In this document: one piece after another, positions 43,347 through 52,266 of the stretch
Position numbering within the stretch: position 1 is the first letter of the stretch
Layout of the letters: every line of letters starts with the position of its first letter
Source: Geoalkalibacter sp.
GTDB lineage: Bacteria > Desulfobacterota > Desulfuromonadia > Desulfuromonadales > Geoalkalibacteraceae
Direction: 5' to 3'
Assembly: GCF_030605225.1 (NCBI RefSeq)
Contig: NZ_JAUWAV010000025.1
Span: 1-58,105 of the forward strand
DNA length: 58,105 nucleotides
Translations under genes and position numbers: made by a program
Notes under the pieces: model-generated
What the model saw: the letters and a program-made list of their open reading frames with translations, nothing else
Told to the model about the DNA's origin: nothing
Database searches by the model: none

Positions 43347-43375
43347 CAAGCAGGGGGAACTGAGGTCTTTTTCGC

Positions 43376-43418
43376 GGAACCGGATCGCGCCAGACATCCG
43401 GTTCCTTTCTTTTTTTTT
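43376..43418 (+). terminator. Strong Rho-independent terminator after the BCAM0308-like gene
   Basis: GGAACCGGAT/ATCCGGTTCC with a 10-nt loop is followed by TTTCTTTTTTTTT. It ends the unit before archease. Confidence 0.92.
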
Positions 43419-43434
43419 GCACGTGTCGGAGAAC

Positions 43435-43848
43435 ATGGGCCGCTACCGCCTGCTGGAACATACCGCCGATATCGGCCTGGAGGCCTGGGGCGAAAGCCGC
43501 GAGGAGCTTTTCATCCAGGCGGCCCTGGCGCTGCGCGAGGTGATCTTCGGCCAGGTCGCGGTGCGCGAAACGCGCCCCCTCGAACTGACCCTGAGCGGCG
43601 GCGACGACGCGGAGCTGCTGGTCAACTGGCTGGGGGAGCTGCTTTTTCATTTCGAGTGTCGGCACCTCGTGCCGGCTGGGTTTATACTGGAGTTCAGCGG
43701 TGGGGAGCTGCGCGCCCGGGTGCAGGGCGAGGATTTCGACCCCGCGCGCCACCCCGTCGAGCGCGAAGTCAAGGCCGTCACCCACCATCAGGTGCTGGTG
43801 GAGCAAACGGCGCAGGGCTGGCACGGGCGGGTGTATCTGGATCTTTAG
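43435..43848 (+). CDS. Archease (RtcB cofactor protein)
   Basis: Archease, 137 residues, stimulates RtcB RNA ligase by helping guanylylation. YRLLEHTADIGLEAWGES is the signature (the metal-binding Asp is in HTADIG), and DDAELLVNWLGELLFHFE and VKAVTHHQVLVEQTAQGWHGRVYLDL complete the fold. The ATG at 43435 has GGAG close upstream; an earlier TTG sits in the T-run of the terminator and is rejected. It lies 27 bp before rtcB, the usual pair. Confidence 0.94.
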   Translation: MGRYRLLEHTADIGLEAWGESREELFIQAALALREVIFGQVAVRETRPLELTLSGGDDAELLVNWLGELLFHFECRHLVPAGFILEFSGGELRARVQGEDFDPARHPVEREVKAVTHHQVLVEQTAQGWHGRVYLDL

Positions 43849-43875
43849 CCAACACTTCGATGAGTGTCTCAGACC

Positions 43876-45321
43876 ATGTCCGTCAAGATCGAACAGATTG
43901 ATGCCTGCCGCTGGCGCATTCCCCGCGAAGGGGACATGCGCACCGAAGGTCTGGTGTTTGCCGACCGCGCCATGATCGAGGTGCTGCAAAAAGAGCAGGC
44001 CCTGGAGCAGGTGCGCAACGTGGCGACCCTGCCCGGCATCGTCGGGCGCTCCATCGCCATGCCCGACATCCACTGGGGCTACGGCTTTCCCATCGGCGGG
44101 GTGGCGGCCTTTGATCCCGACGAGGGCGGCGTGGTGTCGCCCGGCGGGGTGGGCTACGACATCAACTGCGGCGTGCGCCTGCTGCGCAGCGACCTGGACG
44201 CGAGCGAGGCGCGCCCGCGCCTCAAGGAACTGGCCGACGCACTGTTTCGCAACGTGCCCTCGGGGGTCGGATCGCACCGGCGCGACCTCAAACTCTCGCT
44301 GCCGGAGGAGCGCAAGGTGCTTAAAGAGGGCGCGCGCTGGGCGGTGCGCAACGGCTTCGGCCGCGCCGAGGATCTGGAGCACATCGAGGAGGGCGGCGCC
44401 CTGCCCGAGGCCGACCCCGAGGCGGTGTCCGAGCGTGCCTTGGAACGCGGCCGCGACCAGCTCGGCACCCTGGGCAGCGGCAACCATTTCCTTGAGGTGC
44501 AGATCGTCGAGGAGATTCAGGACGCGCAGGCCGCCGCGACCCTCGGCCTGTTTGCCGGCCAGATCACCGTCAGCATTCATACCGGCAGTCGCGGCCTGGG
44601 CTATCAGGTGTGCGATGATTCCATCCGCGTCATGCTGCGCGCCGCCGCCAAGTACGGCATCGCCCTGCCCGATCGGCAGCTGTGCTGCGCGCCGCTGACC
44701 AGCCCCGAAGGCCGGCAGTATCTGGCGGCCATGGCCGGGGCGGCCAACTTCGCCTTCGCCAACCGCCAGCTCATCACCCACTGGGTGCGCGAAACCTTCG
44801 AGCAGGTGCTCGGCCGGGGGCCGGCGCAACTGCGCATGGGCCTGATCTACGATGTCTGCCACAACATCGCCAAGTGGGAACGGCACGAGGTGGGCGGCCG
44901 CGCGCGGCGCCTGTGCGTGCACCGCAAGGGGGCGACGCGGGCCTTTCCGCCGCGCCACCCGGAAACTCCGGCCCTGTATCGCGACATCGGCCAGCCGGTC
45001 TTGATTCCCGGCGACATGGGGCGCTATTCTTACGTGCTGGTCGGCACCCCCGCCGCCTTCGGCGAGACTTTCGGCTCGACCTGCCACGGCGCCGGCCGCG
45101 TGCTCTCGCGCCACGCCGCGAAAAAGCAGGCGCGCGGCCAGAACACCGAGGCCGAGCTGGCGGCGCGCGGCATCCTGGTGCGCGCCGCCAACCGCGCCAC
45201 CGTGGCCGAGGAGATCCCCGAGGCCTACAAGGATGTCCGGGAGGTGGTCGGCATCGTCGCCCAGGCGGGCATCGGCCGCATCGTCGCGCGGCTGCGGCCG
45301 CTGGCGGTGATCAAGGGCTGA
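43876..45321 (+). CDS. rtcB: RNA-splicing ligase RtcB
   Basis: RtcB, 481 residues, joins RNA 2',3'-cyclic phosphate or 3'-phosphate ends to 5'-OH ends using GTP and manganese. Motifs include MPDIHWGYGFPIGGVAAFD, GGVGYDINCGVRLL (metal-binding Asp and Cys), LGTLGSGNHFLEVQ, ITVSIHTGSRGLGYQV, and CVHRKGATRAFPP (guanylate region) plus GSTCHGAGRVLSRHAA. The C-terminus AEEIPEAYKDVREVVGIVAQAGIGRIVARLRPLAVIKG is complete. It follows archease, so RNA repair or tRNA maintenance is the likely role. Confidence 0.96.
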   Translation: MSVKIEQIDACRWRIPREGDMRTEGLVFADRAMIEVLQKEQALEQVRNVATLPGIVGRSIAMPDIHWGYGFPIGGVAAFDPDEGGVVSPGGVGYDINCGVRLLRSDLDASEARPRLKELADALFRNVPSGVGSHRRDLKLSLPEERKVLKEGARWAVRNGFGRAEDLEHIEEGGALPEADPEAVSERALERGRDQLGTLGSGNHFLEVQIVEEIQDAQAAATLGLFAGQITVSIHTGSRGLGYQVCDDSIRVMLRAAAKYGIALPDRQLCCAPLTSPEGRQYLAAMAGAANFAFANRQLITHWVRETFEQVLGRGPAQLRMGLIYDVCHNIAKWERHEVGGRARRLCVHRKGATRAFPPRHPETPALYRDIGQPVLIPGDMGRYSYVLVGTPAAFGETFGSTCHGAGRVLSRHAAKKQARGQNTEAELAARGILVRAANRATVAEEIPEAYKDVREVVGIVAQAGIGRIVARLRPLAVIKG

Positions 45322-45357
45322 GGCCGGGGTTTGTCATCCACTTCAGGGAGAAACGCT

Positions 45358-46263
45358 ATGCGCGTGTTCATCACCGGCGCCACCGGTTTTGTCGGCGGCG
45401 AAGTCCTGCGGCAGGTGCTTGCCGCCGGTCACATCGCCCGTTGCCTGGTGCGGCCCGGTTCCGAGGGGCGCCTGCCCATCCAGAAAAATATCGAAGTGCG
45501 CCTGGGGGACGCCACGGATCTGGAGAGTCTCGACGGCTCCCTGGAGAATTGCGATGCGGTGATTCACCTGGTCGGCATCATCCGCGAGTTTCCCGCCAAG
45601 GGCATTACCTTCAAGCGCCTGCATACCGAGGCCACGCGCAATCTGGTGAGAGCCGCCGAGGCGCAGGGGGTGCGCCGCTATGTGCAGATGAGCGCCAACG
45701 GCACCCGCCCCAACGCCGTCACCGCCTACCATAAGACCAAGTGGGAGGCCGAACAGGCCGTGCGCGATTCGCATCTCGACTGGACCATCTTCCGGCCCTC
45801 GCTGATCTTTGGTCCCGGCGACGAATTTGTGAATATGCTCGCCGACTTGATCCGCAAAGCGCCCCTGGTGCCGGTGATCGGCGACGGCCGCTACCGCATG
45901 GCGCCGGTCGCCGTGGAGGATGTGGCCGCCAGTTTCGTCGCCGCCCTGGGATGCGAAACCTGCATCAAGCAGACCTATGCCCTGTGCGGCCCCGAGGATT
46001 TCAGCTACGACGAAATTCTCGACCAGGTGGGCGCGGCCCTCGGCAAGGGCCGGGTGCGCAAGCTGCACCACCCCTTGTGCCTGATGAAACCCATCGTGCA
46101 CTTGCTGCAGGGCATTCCCGGGTTTCCCATCACCAGCAACCAGCTGAGCATGCTCCTCGAAGGCAATGTGTGCGACGAAGAGGCCCGGCGCAGCTGGCGT
46201 GAAACCTTCGACATCGCGCCCCATCCCTTCGCCGCCGGCATCCGCAAGTACCTGATGCGCTAG
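45358..46263 (+). CDS. NAD(P)-dependent epimerase/reductase, NDUFA9-like
   Basis: A 301-residue atypical short-chain dehydrogenase/epimerase. The Rossmann motif GATGFVGGEVLRQ starts the protein, and DAVIHLVGIIREF and RYVQMSANGTRPNAVTAYHKTKWEAEQAVRDSHLDWTIFRPSLIFGPGDEFVN fit the complex I NDUFA9-like branch of sugar-epimerase relatives. The substrate is unknown. GGGAG lies 7 bp before the ATG. It starts 36 bp after rtcB and is close to the helicase fusion gene; the RNA/DNA link may be accidental. Confidence 0.88.
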   Translation: MRVFITGATGFVGGEVLRQVLAAGHIARCLVRPGSEGRLPIQKNIEVRLGDATDLESLDGSLENCDAVIHLVGIIREFPAKGITFKRLHTEATRNLVRAAEAQGVRRYVQMSANGTRPNAVTAYHKTKWEAEQAVRDSHLDWTIFRPSLIFGPGDEFVNMLADLIRKAPLVPVIGDGRYRMAPVAVEDVAASFVAALGCETCIKQTYALCGPEDFSYDEILDQVGAALGKGRVRKLHHPLCLMKPIVHLLQGIPGFPITSNQLSMLLEGNVCDEEARRSWRETFDIAPHPFAAGIRKYLMR

Positions 46264-46272
46264 GAAACGCTT

Positions 46273-48846
46273 TTGCCGGTGATTGCCCAATCCTCTCCCA
46301 TGCACCAGTTTTTTTCCCAGGAGGCCCTCCTGCTCATGCGCCAGGCGATCGCCGAGGCGCGCGGCAACGAGGTGTTCTTTCTCGGCCGCACCGACGAGGC
46401 GCGGCGGGTGACCGGCGTCGAAGTGCTGGCGCGGGGCAACGAGGAGGCGGTCCCGGCCATTCTCTCCTGTTGCGCCTACGGCGACGTGGTGATCCACAAT
46501 CATCCCTCGGGCGGCCTCGATCCCTCGGGCGCCGACATCGAGGTGGCCTCGCGCCTGGGGGGGCTCGGCGTGGGCTTTTACATCGTCGACAACCGCCTCG
46601 AGCAGCTCTACCGGGTGGTGGAAGCCTTTGCCCCGCGCGAGCGCCACAGCCTGGATGCGGCGCGCATCGCCGCGGTGCTCGGCAACGACGGGGCGGTGGC
46701 GCGCACCCTGCCCGGCTGGGAAGAGCGCCCCGAACAGCTGCGCATGGCCTTTGCCGTGAGCGAAGCCTTCAACCTGGGAAGGATCGCCCTCATCGAGGCG
46801 GGCACCGGCACCGGCAAAAGCCTCGCCTATCTGGTGCCGGCCCTGCTCTGGGCGCTGGACAACGATGAGCGGGTGGTGGTCTCGACCAACACCATCAACC
46901 TGCAGGAACAGCTCATCCGCAAGGACCTCCCCTTTCTGCGGCGCGCCACGGGCCTGGAGTTTCGCGCGGTGCTGGTCAAGGGGCGCGGCAATTACCTCTG
47001 TCTGCGCCGCGCCGAGAACGCGCAGGCCGAGCCGGGCCTGTTCGACGGCGGCGAGGAAGGTGAGTTGCAGGCGATTCTCGCCTGGGCGCAGACCACCCGC
47101 GACGGCTCCAAGGAAAGCCTCTCCTTCCCGCCCCGCGAAGCGGTGTGGGAGGAGGTACGCTGCGAACTCGATCAGTGCGGGCGGGTGCGCTGCACCCACT
47201 ATGGCCGCTGCTTTTTTCACCGGGCGCGCCGCGAGGCGGCCTCGGCCGATCTGCTGGTGGTCAATCACGCCCTGCTGCTCTCCGATCTCGCCCTGCGCCT
47301 GCAGACCGACAACTACAGCGCCGCGGCGGTGCTGCCGCCCTTTGAGCACGTCATCCTCGACGAGGCCCATCATCTGGAGGATGTCGCCACCCAGTTCTTT
47401 TCCGCTCAGGTCACGCGCTTTTCCTTCGCGCGCCTGCTCGGGCGACTCCAGCACCCGCGCAAGCCGGACAAGGGACTGCTGCCGCGCTTTCTCAACCAGC
47501 TGGCGAAGGAATTGCCGGACAGCGAGGATACCTTGTACCGCGAGCTTTACGGCCGGGTCGAGGCGCTGCTCGGCGCGCGCCAGGCCCTGCTCGACGAGGC
47601 CCTCGGCAGCCTTGAGCAGATCGGTCGGTCCTTGACCGCGGCGGCCGGGCACCGATTGGAGAGCGGCGAGGAGTTCAAGCAGCGCCTGATTCCCAGCTTT
47701 ACCGCCGGCCCCCTCTGGCCCTCTCTCGCCGAACCGATCCGCTCCCTGGCGCGCAGCAGCGCCGCCCTGGCCGGGCAATTGCGCGCTCTGCTCAAGGCCT
47801 GCGGCACCTTGCCCGAAGAGACCGCCGACAAGCTGCTCGCGCCGCTCATCGATCTGCGCGGCTGCACCGCGCGCATGGAGGCCCTCGCCGCCGATCTCAA
47901 CCTTTTCACCGCCGAGGATCCCCGCAGTTGCGCCTGGTTTGAGGTGGCGCAGCGTCGCATCGGTTTCGGCGATGGGGTGGTCACGCGCCTGCGCAGCGCG
48001 CCGCTGGAGGTCGGCGAAGCGCTCAACGAGGCCCTCTACGAGCGTTTTCGCACCCTGATCCTGACCAGCGCGACCCTCGCCGTGGGCGACTCCTTCGCTT
48101 ATTTTTGCGGCCGCACCGGTCTGGACCGGGTGGAGGCGCAACGGCGGCGCGAACTCCAGCTCGCCTCGCCCTTTGACTACCAGCGCCAGACCCTGCTGGC
48201 CGTGGCCACCGATCTGCCCGAACCGGGGCGCGCCGGCTTTGCCGAGGCGGCGCGCGCCTGCGTGGAACGCTGCGTGCTCGCCGCCGACGGCCGGACCTTC
48301 GTGCTGTTCACCGCCTACAGCCTGCTGCGCCGCGTCCACGGCGAACTCGCCCCGGTCCTTAGCGCCCGCGGCTATCACTGCCTGCGCCAGGGAGAGCGCA
48401 ACCGCCATGAGCTGCTCAAGCAGTTCGCCGCCGATCCCACCAGCGTGCTCTTCGCCACCGATTCCTTCTGGGAAGGGGTGGATGTGCCCGGTCGCGCCCT
48501 GGAGCAGGTGATCATCACCCGCCTGCCTTTTCGCGTGCCCACCGAGCCGGTGCTGGAAGCGCGCGCCGAAGCCATCGCCGCGCGCGGCGGCGATCCCTTC
48601 CTGAGCTATACCCTGCCCCAGGCGGTGATCCGCTTCAAGCAGGGCTTCGGCCGCCTGATCCGCCACCGCGACGATCGCGGGGTGGTGCTGATCCTCGACA
48701 ACCGGGTGGTCACCAAAGGCTATGGCCGCATCTTTCTGCGCGCCCTGCCCGAGACCCCGGTCCTGGCGGCGCCGGCGGCGGCCATCGCCGAAGAGATCCG
48801 GCGGTTTTTCCGCGTCACGCAGCCCGCCGCCGCTCCCGAAGACTGA
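46273..48846 (+). CDS. JAMM/MPN domain fused to a DinG/XPD-type DNA helicase
   Basis: An 857-residue protein. Residues 1-125 hold a JAMM-like domain with H75-N-H77-P-S and D88 (the HxHx10D pattern of a zinc site) and SGGLDPSGADIE. The rest is a DinG/XPD family helicase: Walker A AGTGTGKS (about 177-184), iron-sulfur cysteines C297, C302, C307, C313, the DEAH box D363-E-A-H366, and the C-terminal motifs LFATDSFWEGVDVPG and KQGFGRLIRHRDDRGVV. The TTG start follows AGGAAA 6 bp upstream, 9 bp after the epimerase stop. A JAMM domain on a DinG helicase is unusual; known JAMM domains include RadC and isopeptidases. Confidence 0.9.
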   Translation: MPVIAQSSPMHQFFSQEALLLMRQAIAEARGNEVFFLGRTDEARRVTGVEVLARGNEEAVPAILSCCAYGDVVIHNHPSGGLDPSGADIEVASRLGGLGVGFYIVDNRLEQLYRVVEAFAPRERHSLDAARIAAVLGNDGAVARTLPGWEERPEQLRMAFAVSEAFNLGRIALIEAGTGTGKSLAYLVPALLWALDNDERVVVSTNTINLQEQLIRKDLPFLRRATGLEFRAVLVKGRGNYLCLRRAENAQAEPGLFDGGEEGELQAILAWAQTTRDGSKESLSFPPREAVWEEVRCELDQCGRVRCTHYGRCFFHRARREAASADLLVVNHALLLSDLALRLQTDNYSAAAVLPPFEHVILDEAHHLEDVATQFFSAQVTRFSFARLLGRLQHPRKPDKGLLPRFLNQLAKELPDSEDTLYRELYGRVEALLGARQALLDEALGSLEQIGRSLTAAAGHRLESGEEFKQRLIPSFTAGPLWPSLAEPIRSLARSSAALAGQLRALLKACGTLPEETADKLLAPLIDLRGCTARMEALAADLNLFTAEDPRSCAWFEVAQRRIGFGDGVVTRLRSAPLEVGEALNEALYERFRTLILTSATLAVGDSFAYFCGRTGLDRVEAQRRRELQLASPFDYQRQTLLAVATDLPEPGRAGFAEAARACVERCVLAADGRTFVLFTAYSLLRRVHGELAPVLSARGYHCLRQGERNRHELLKQFAADPTSVLFATDSFWEGVDVPGRALEQVIITRLPFRVPTEPVLEARAEAIAARGGDPFLSYTLPQAVIRFKQGFGRLIRHRDDRGVVLILDNRVVTKGYGRIFLRALPETPVLAAPAAAIAEEIRRFFRVTQPAAAPED

Positions 48847-49313
48847 TGGCCGCGTCACGCCGCTCCAGCCCCCTTCACCCATCGCGCCGCGGCTGGAGCG
48901 GGCGCATCCTGCTGCGTTACGCCCTGCTGCAGCTGCCGGCCCTGGGTCTGCTCGCGGCGGGACTGAACCTGCTGAGCCGCTGGTGGGAGCTGCCCCGGAT
49001 TGTGCCCTGGCTGGTGCTGGGCGGCTGGCTGCTCAAGGACGTGCTGCTTTTCCCCCTGGTGTGGCGCGCCTATGATCCCGATCCCGCGCCGCTCACCAAC
49101 ACCCTCGTCGGCCGCGAGGGGCAGGTGGTGCGCGAATTCGCTCCCCTGGGCCTGATCACGATCCAGGGGGAGCTCTGGCGGGCGCGACCCGCCCCGAACA
49201 CCGCGCCGCCTCCCTGCGGCGGGCGCGTGCGGGTGCTTGCCATGGACGGCCTGACCCTGGTGGTCGAAGCCGTCGCGGGACAACCCTGCCCATCCGACGC
49301 GGAGCGATCATGA
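48846..49313 (+). CDS. NfeD-like membrane protein
   Basis: A 155-residue protein with two membrane helices (about residues 23-43 and 50-73) followed by a small beta-rich C-terminal domain: LVGREGQVVREFAPLGLITIQGELWRARPAP then GRVRVLAMDGLTLVVEAV, the NfeD OB-fold pattern (GxxGxAxxxLxPxGxVxxxGexWxA). NfeD-type proteins often accompany flotillins or membrane proteases; none is adjacent. The start overlaps the helicase stop (TGATG) and the stop overlaps the carrier gene, so it belongs to that operon. Confidence 0.85.
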   Translation: MAASRRSSPLHPSRRGWSGRILLRYALLQLPALGLLAAGLNLLSRWWELPRIVPWLVLGGWLLKDVLLFPLVWRAYDPDPAPLTNTLVGREGQVVREFAPLGLITIQGELWRARPAPNTAPPPCGGRVRVLAMDGLTLVVEAVAGQPCPSDAERS

Positions 49314-51664
49314 CCTCGGCCATGCTGCTGGTTCTGCTGATTCTGCTGCTGACCCTGGCGTTGCTGGTGAGCGGCCGCGTGCCCCTGGAGGTGGTGGCCT
49401 TTCTGGTCATGGGCGGCCTGCCGATACTGGGGCTGATCAGCCCCGCCGAGGCGGTGGCGGGCTTCAGCAGCCCGGCGGTCATCACTCTCTGGGCGATCTT
49501 CATCTTGAGCGCCGGCCTGACGCGCGTCGGCGTCGGCGATCTGCTCGGCCGCCAGGTGCTGCGCCTGGCCGGAACGCGCGAAGCCTCCCTGGTGGCGGTC
49601 ATCATGAGCACCGCCGCGCTGCTTTCGGCCATCATGAACAACGTGGCGGTCACCGCCCTGATGCTGCCGGTGGTCATGGACATCTGCCGCCAGACCGCCC
49701 TGCCTCCTTCGCGCCTGCTCATGCCCCTGGCCTTCGGCTCGCTGCTCGGCGGCCTGACCACCCAGATCGGCACGCCGCCCAACATCCTGGTCAGCGCCGC
49801 CATGGAGGCGCAGGGGCTGGTTGCCTTCGGCATGTTCGATTTCACTCCGGTGGGCGGCGCCATCCTGCTGGCCGGCATCGTCTTCATGGTGCTGGGCGGG
49901 CGCCATCTGCTGCCGCGCCGCGATCCGGCCGGAGCGGCCGCCCAGCAGGACGTCAATCTGCGGGATCGCTACGATTTGCGCCAACGCATGTTTCTCATGC
50001 GCGTGCCGCCCTACTCCGAACTGGACGGAAAGACCCTCGAACAGTGCCGCTTCGGACCCGTGCTCGGGCTCTCGGTGCTGGAAATTCTGCGCGACGGCCG
50101 CACCCTGCTCGCCCCCGGCCCGCAAACCTTGGTGCGCGGCGGCGATCGCCTGCTGGTGCAGGGGCGCCTCGAACGCATGGAGGAGCTGCGCGGCTGGCGC
50201 GAGCTGACCCTCGAACAGGAAGGCTGCGGTCCCGACCAACTCATCGGCGAGGATATCAGGGTGGCACGCGCGGAGCTCGCCGCCGAAGGCGAACTGCTCG
50301 GCAAGAGCATACGCGAAACCCGCTTCTTCCACCGCTTCGGCGCCAATGTGCTCTTTGTCCTGCGAGACGCGCGCCCCATCGCGCAATCCCTGGAGGACTA
50401 CCGCTTCGCGGCGGGCGATGAGCTGCTGCTGCAAGGCCCGGAGAAAACTTTCGCGGAATTGGCCAGGGAGCCCGCCTTCGGCAGGTGCACGCTCCTTGCG
50501 CGCGAAGATCTGGTTCATCTCGAGCCCCTGCAGGCCAATCTGCTTACCCTGCGCCTGGGACCGACCTGCACCCTGGCCGGACGCAGCCTCGGCGACAGCG
50601 GCCTCGGCGATGCCCTGGGCCTGCGCGTGCTGGCCGTTTTGCGCGGTCCCCATCGCCTGCTGCTGCCGGCGGCGGAAGACATCCTGCAGGCCGAGGACCG
50701 CCTCGCCGTGACCGGACAGAAGGCCGACTTGCGGCTGTTGCAGGCCCTGGAAGGCCTGGAGGTGCAGCGTGAGGTCGGGCCGGAGGAAGCGGCCCTGGAA
50801 TCGGCGGATATCGGCCTCATGGAGGTGGTGCTCTCGCCCCATTCGCGGCTCGCCGGAAAGACCCTGCGCGATCTGCACTTCCGGGAAAAATTTGGTCTGA
50901 GCGTCATCGCCCTGTGGCGCGAGGGACGCGCCCAGCGATCGGGATTGCGCGATTTGCCCCTGCGCTTCGGCGACGCCCTGCTCATTTACGGGCCACGCTC
51001 GCGTTTCAACCTGCTGGCCCGCGATCCCGATTTTCTCGTGCTCACCCAGGGTCTGCAGGAACCGCCGCGCCGCGACAAGCTGGTGCCCGCCCTGCTCATT
51101 CTGGCGGCGGTGCTGCTGCCGGTGCTGCTCGGACTGGTACCGATCTTTCTGGCGGCGATTTTGGGGGCATCCGCCATGATCCTGTGCGGCTGCCTGACCA
51201 TGAGCGAGGCGCACCGCGCCATCGAATGGAAGGCGGTGTTTCTCATCGCCGGGCTGCTGCCTCTGGGCACGGCCCTGGAGCAGAGCGGGGCGGCGCGACT
51301 GCTCGCCGAAGCCCTGGTCACGGCCAGCCTGCCCCTGGGTCCGCAGGCGGTGCTGGGCGCCCTGGTGGCACTCACCACCCTGGGCGCCTGCTTTCTGCCG
51401 CCGCCCGCGCTGATCGTGCTCCTGATGCCGGTGGTGTTCAACACCGCCGCGCAGACCGGCCTTTCGCCCCAGGCCCTGGCCATGGGCGTCGCCATGGCCT
51501 CGGCGAGCCTCATGTCGCCCTTCGCCCATCCGGCGAACATTCTGGTCATGGGGCCGGGCGGTTACGGCTTTCGTGATTATCTCAAAGTCGGCCTGCCCCT
51601 GACGTTGGTGGTCCTGGCCGCTCTGCTGCTGATTCTGCCCCGCGTCTGGCCGCTGCACGGCTGA
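49310..51664 (+). CDS. SLC13-type carrier with four RCK_C-like repeats
   Basis: A 784-residue protein. About residues 1-205 hold the first membrane half, with SAIMNNVAVTALMLP and GGLTTQIGTPPNILVS (SLC13/DASS re-entrant motifs). Residues about 220-580 hold four RCK_C/TrkA-C-like domains in tandem (for example SELDGKTLEQCRFGPVLGLSVLEILRDGR and SRLAGKTLRDLHFREKFGLSVIALWREGR). The last 200 residues are the second membrane half, ending with SPFAHPANILVMGPGGYGF. Two such domains are usual in this family, so four is expanded. RCK_C domains sense ligands or ions in other carriers. The substrate is unknown. It overlaps the NfeD-like gene by 4 bp. Confidence 0.9.
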   Translation: MTSAMLLVLLILLLTLALLVSGRVPLEVVAFLVMGGLPILGLISPAEAVAGFSSPAVITLWAIFILSAGLTRVGVGDLLGRQVLRLAGTREASLVAVIMSTAALLSAIMNNVAVTALMLPVVMDICRQTALPPSRLLMPLAFGSLLGGLTTQIGTPPNILVSAAMEAQGLVAFGMFDFTPVGGAILLAGIVFMVLGGRHLLPRRDPAGAAAQQDVNLRDRYDLRQRMFLMRVPPYSELDGKTLEQCRFGPVLGLSVLEILRDGRTLLAPGPQTLVRGGDRLLVQGRLERMEELRGWRELTLEQEGCGPDQLIGEDIRVARAELAAEGELLGKSIRETRFFHRFGANVLFVLRDARPIAQSLEDYRFAAGDELLLQGPEKTFAELAREPAFGRCTLLAREDLVHLEPLQANLLTLRLGPTCTLAGRSLGDSGLGDALGLRVLAVLRGPHRLLLPAAEDILQAEDRLAVTGQKADLRLLQALEGLEVQREVGPEEAALESADIGLMEVVLSPHSRLAGKTLRDLHFREKFGLSVIALWREGRAQRSGLRDLPLRFGDALLIYGPRSRFNLLARDPDFLVLTQGLQEPPRRDKLVPALLILAAVLLPVLLGLVPIFLAAILGASAMILCGCLTMSEAHRAIEWKAVFLIAGLLPLGTALEQSGAARLLAEALVTASLPLGPQAVLGALVALTTLGACFLPPPALIVLLMPVVFNTAAQTGLSPQALAMGVAMASASLMSPFAHPANILVMGPGGYGFRDYLKVGLPLTLVVLAALLLILPRVWPLHG

Positions 51665-51686
51665 TCCTCGCCGGCGCGCACAATTC

Positions 51687-51735
51687 ACCTATTGACGAAT
51701 AAAGCAAATCTCATTACATTCGCTAATAGGTTTTT
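51687..51735 (+). terminator. Terminator after the SLC13 carrier gene
   Basis: ACCTATTGACGAAT (51687-51700) pairs with ATTCGCTAATAGGT (51718-51731) with two mismatches, a 17-nt loop and a T5 tail, 22 bp after the stop. Confidence 0.78.
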
Positions 51736-51768
51736 GCCCCCCGTCCCGCGCGACCCAGGAGACCACCC

Positions 51769-52128
51769 ATGCAGCCCATTCATGCGGATAAACGCTCGCA
51801 AAAACGGCGCAACACCATTTACTATCTGGAGGTCTACGACCTGGATTCGGGGCAACTCCTCGGGCGGTTGGCGGACATCACCGTCCAGGGCATGCTGCTG
51901 CTCAGCGAATCGCCCATCGTGCCGGAGCGCACCTACAAATGCCGCATGGTTTTGCCGGCGGAGATTCTCGGGCGCGGCAACATTCTCTTCGACGCCACCT
52001 GCGTGTGGAGCCGCAAGGCCCTCAACGATGATTTCTTCGAGGCCGGGTTTCGCTCCCTGATCGCCGATCCCGGCGACATCGACGCCATCGAGATGCTCAT
52101 TCAGCGCTTTGCCTTCAACGACCTCTAG
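51769..52128 (+). CDS. PilZ domain protein
   Basis: A 119-residue single-domain protein. The N-terminal RSQKR gives the RxxxR c-di-GMP site, followed by DLDSGQLLGRLADITVQGMLLLSESP, in which D-I-T-V-Q-G corresponds to the D/N-x-S-x-x-G motif with T for S. PilZ proteins bind c-di-GMP and change motility or surface behaviour. AGGAG lies before the ATG. No neighbour suggests a specific partner, though the receiver-PilZ protein is 3.5 kb away. Confidence 0.88.
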   Translation: MQPIHADKRSQKRRNTIYYLEVYDLDSGQLLGRLADITVQGMLLLSESPIVPERTYKCRMVLPAEILGRGNILFDATCVWSRKALNDDFFEAGFRSLIADPGDIDAIEMLIQRFAFNDL

Positions 52129-52266
52129 CCCGCCGCGTTCCCGACGACCCGGGCCTCCGCCGATCAGTCGCGGCATTTCCTCGCGCCTCGCGGCGCGACA
52201 AGCGGCAAGGTCCCTGGTAAGCTATTCCGGCACTGCATCCTTTGACCTGCTGCCGGACGTTCTTCC

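Noticed and set aside
43417..43434. TTG start for archease at 43417
   Set aside because: It lies in the T-run of a terminator without a ribosome site; the ATG at 43435 fits the family start.
45343..48882. A very long open frame antisense to the epimerase and helicase genes
   Set aside because: Same shadow effect; the sense-strand genes have clear catalytic motifs.
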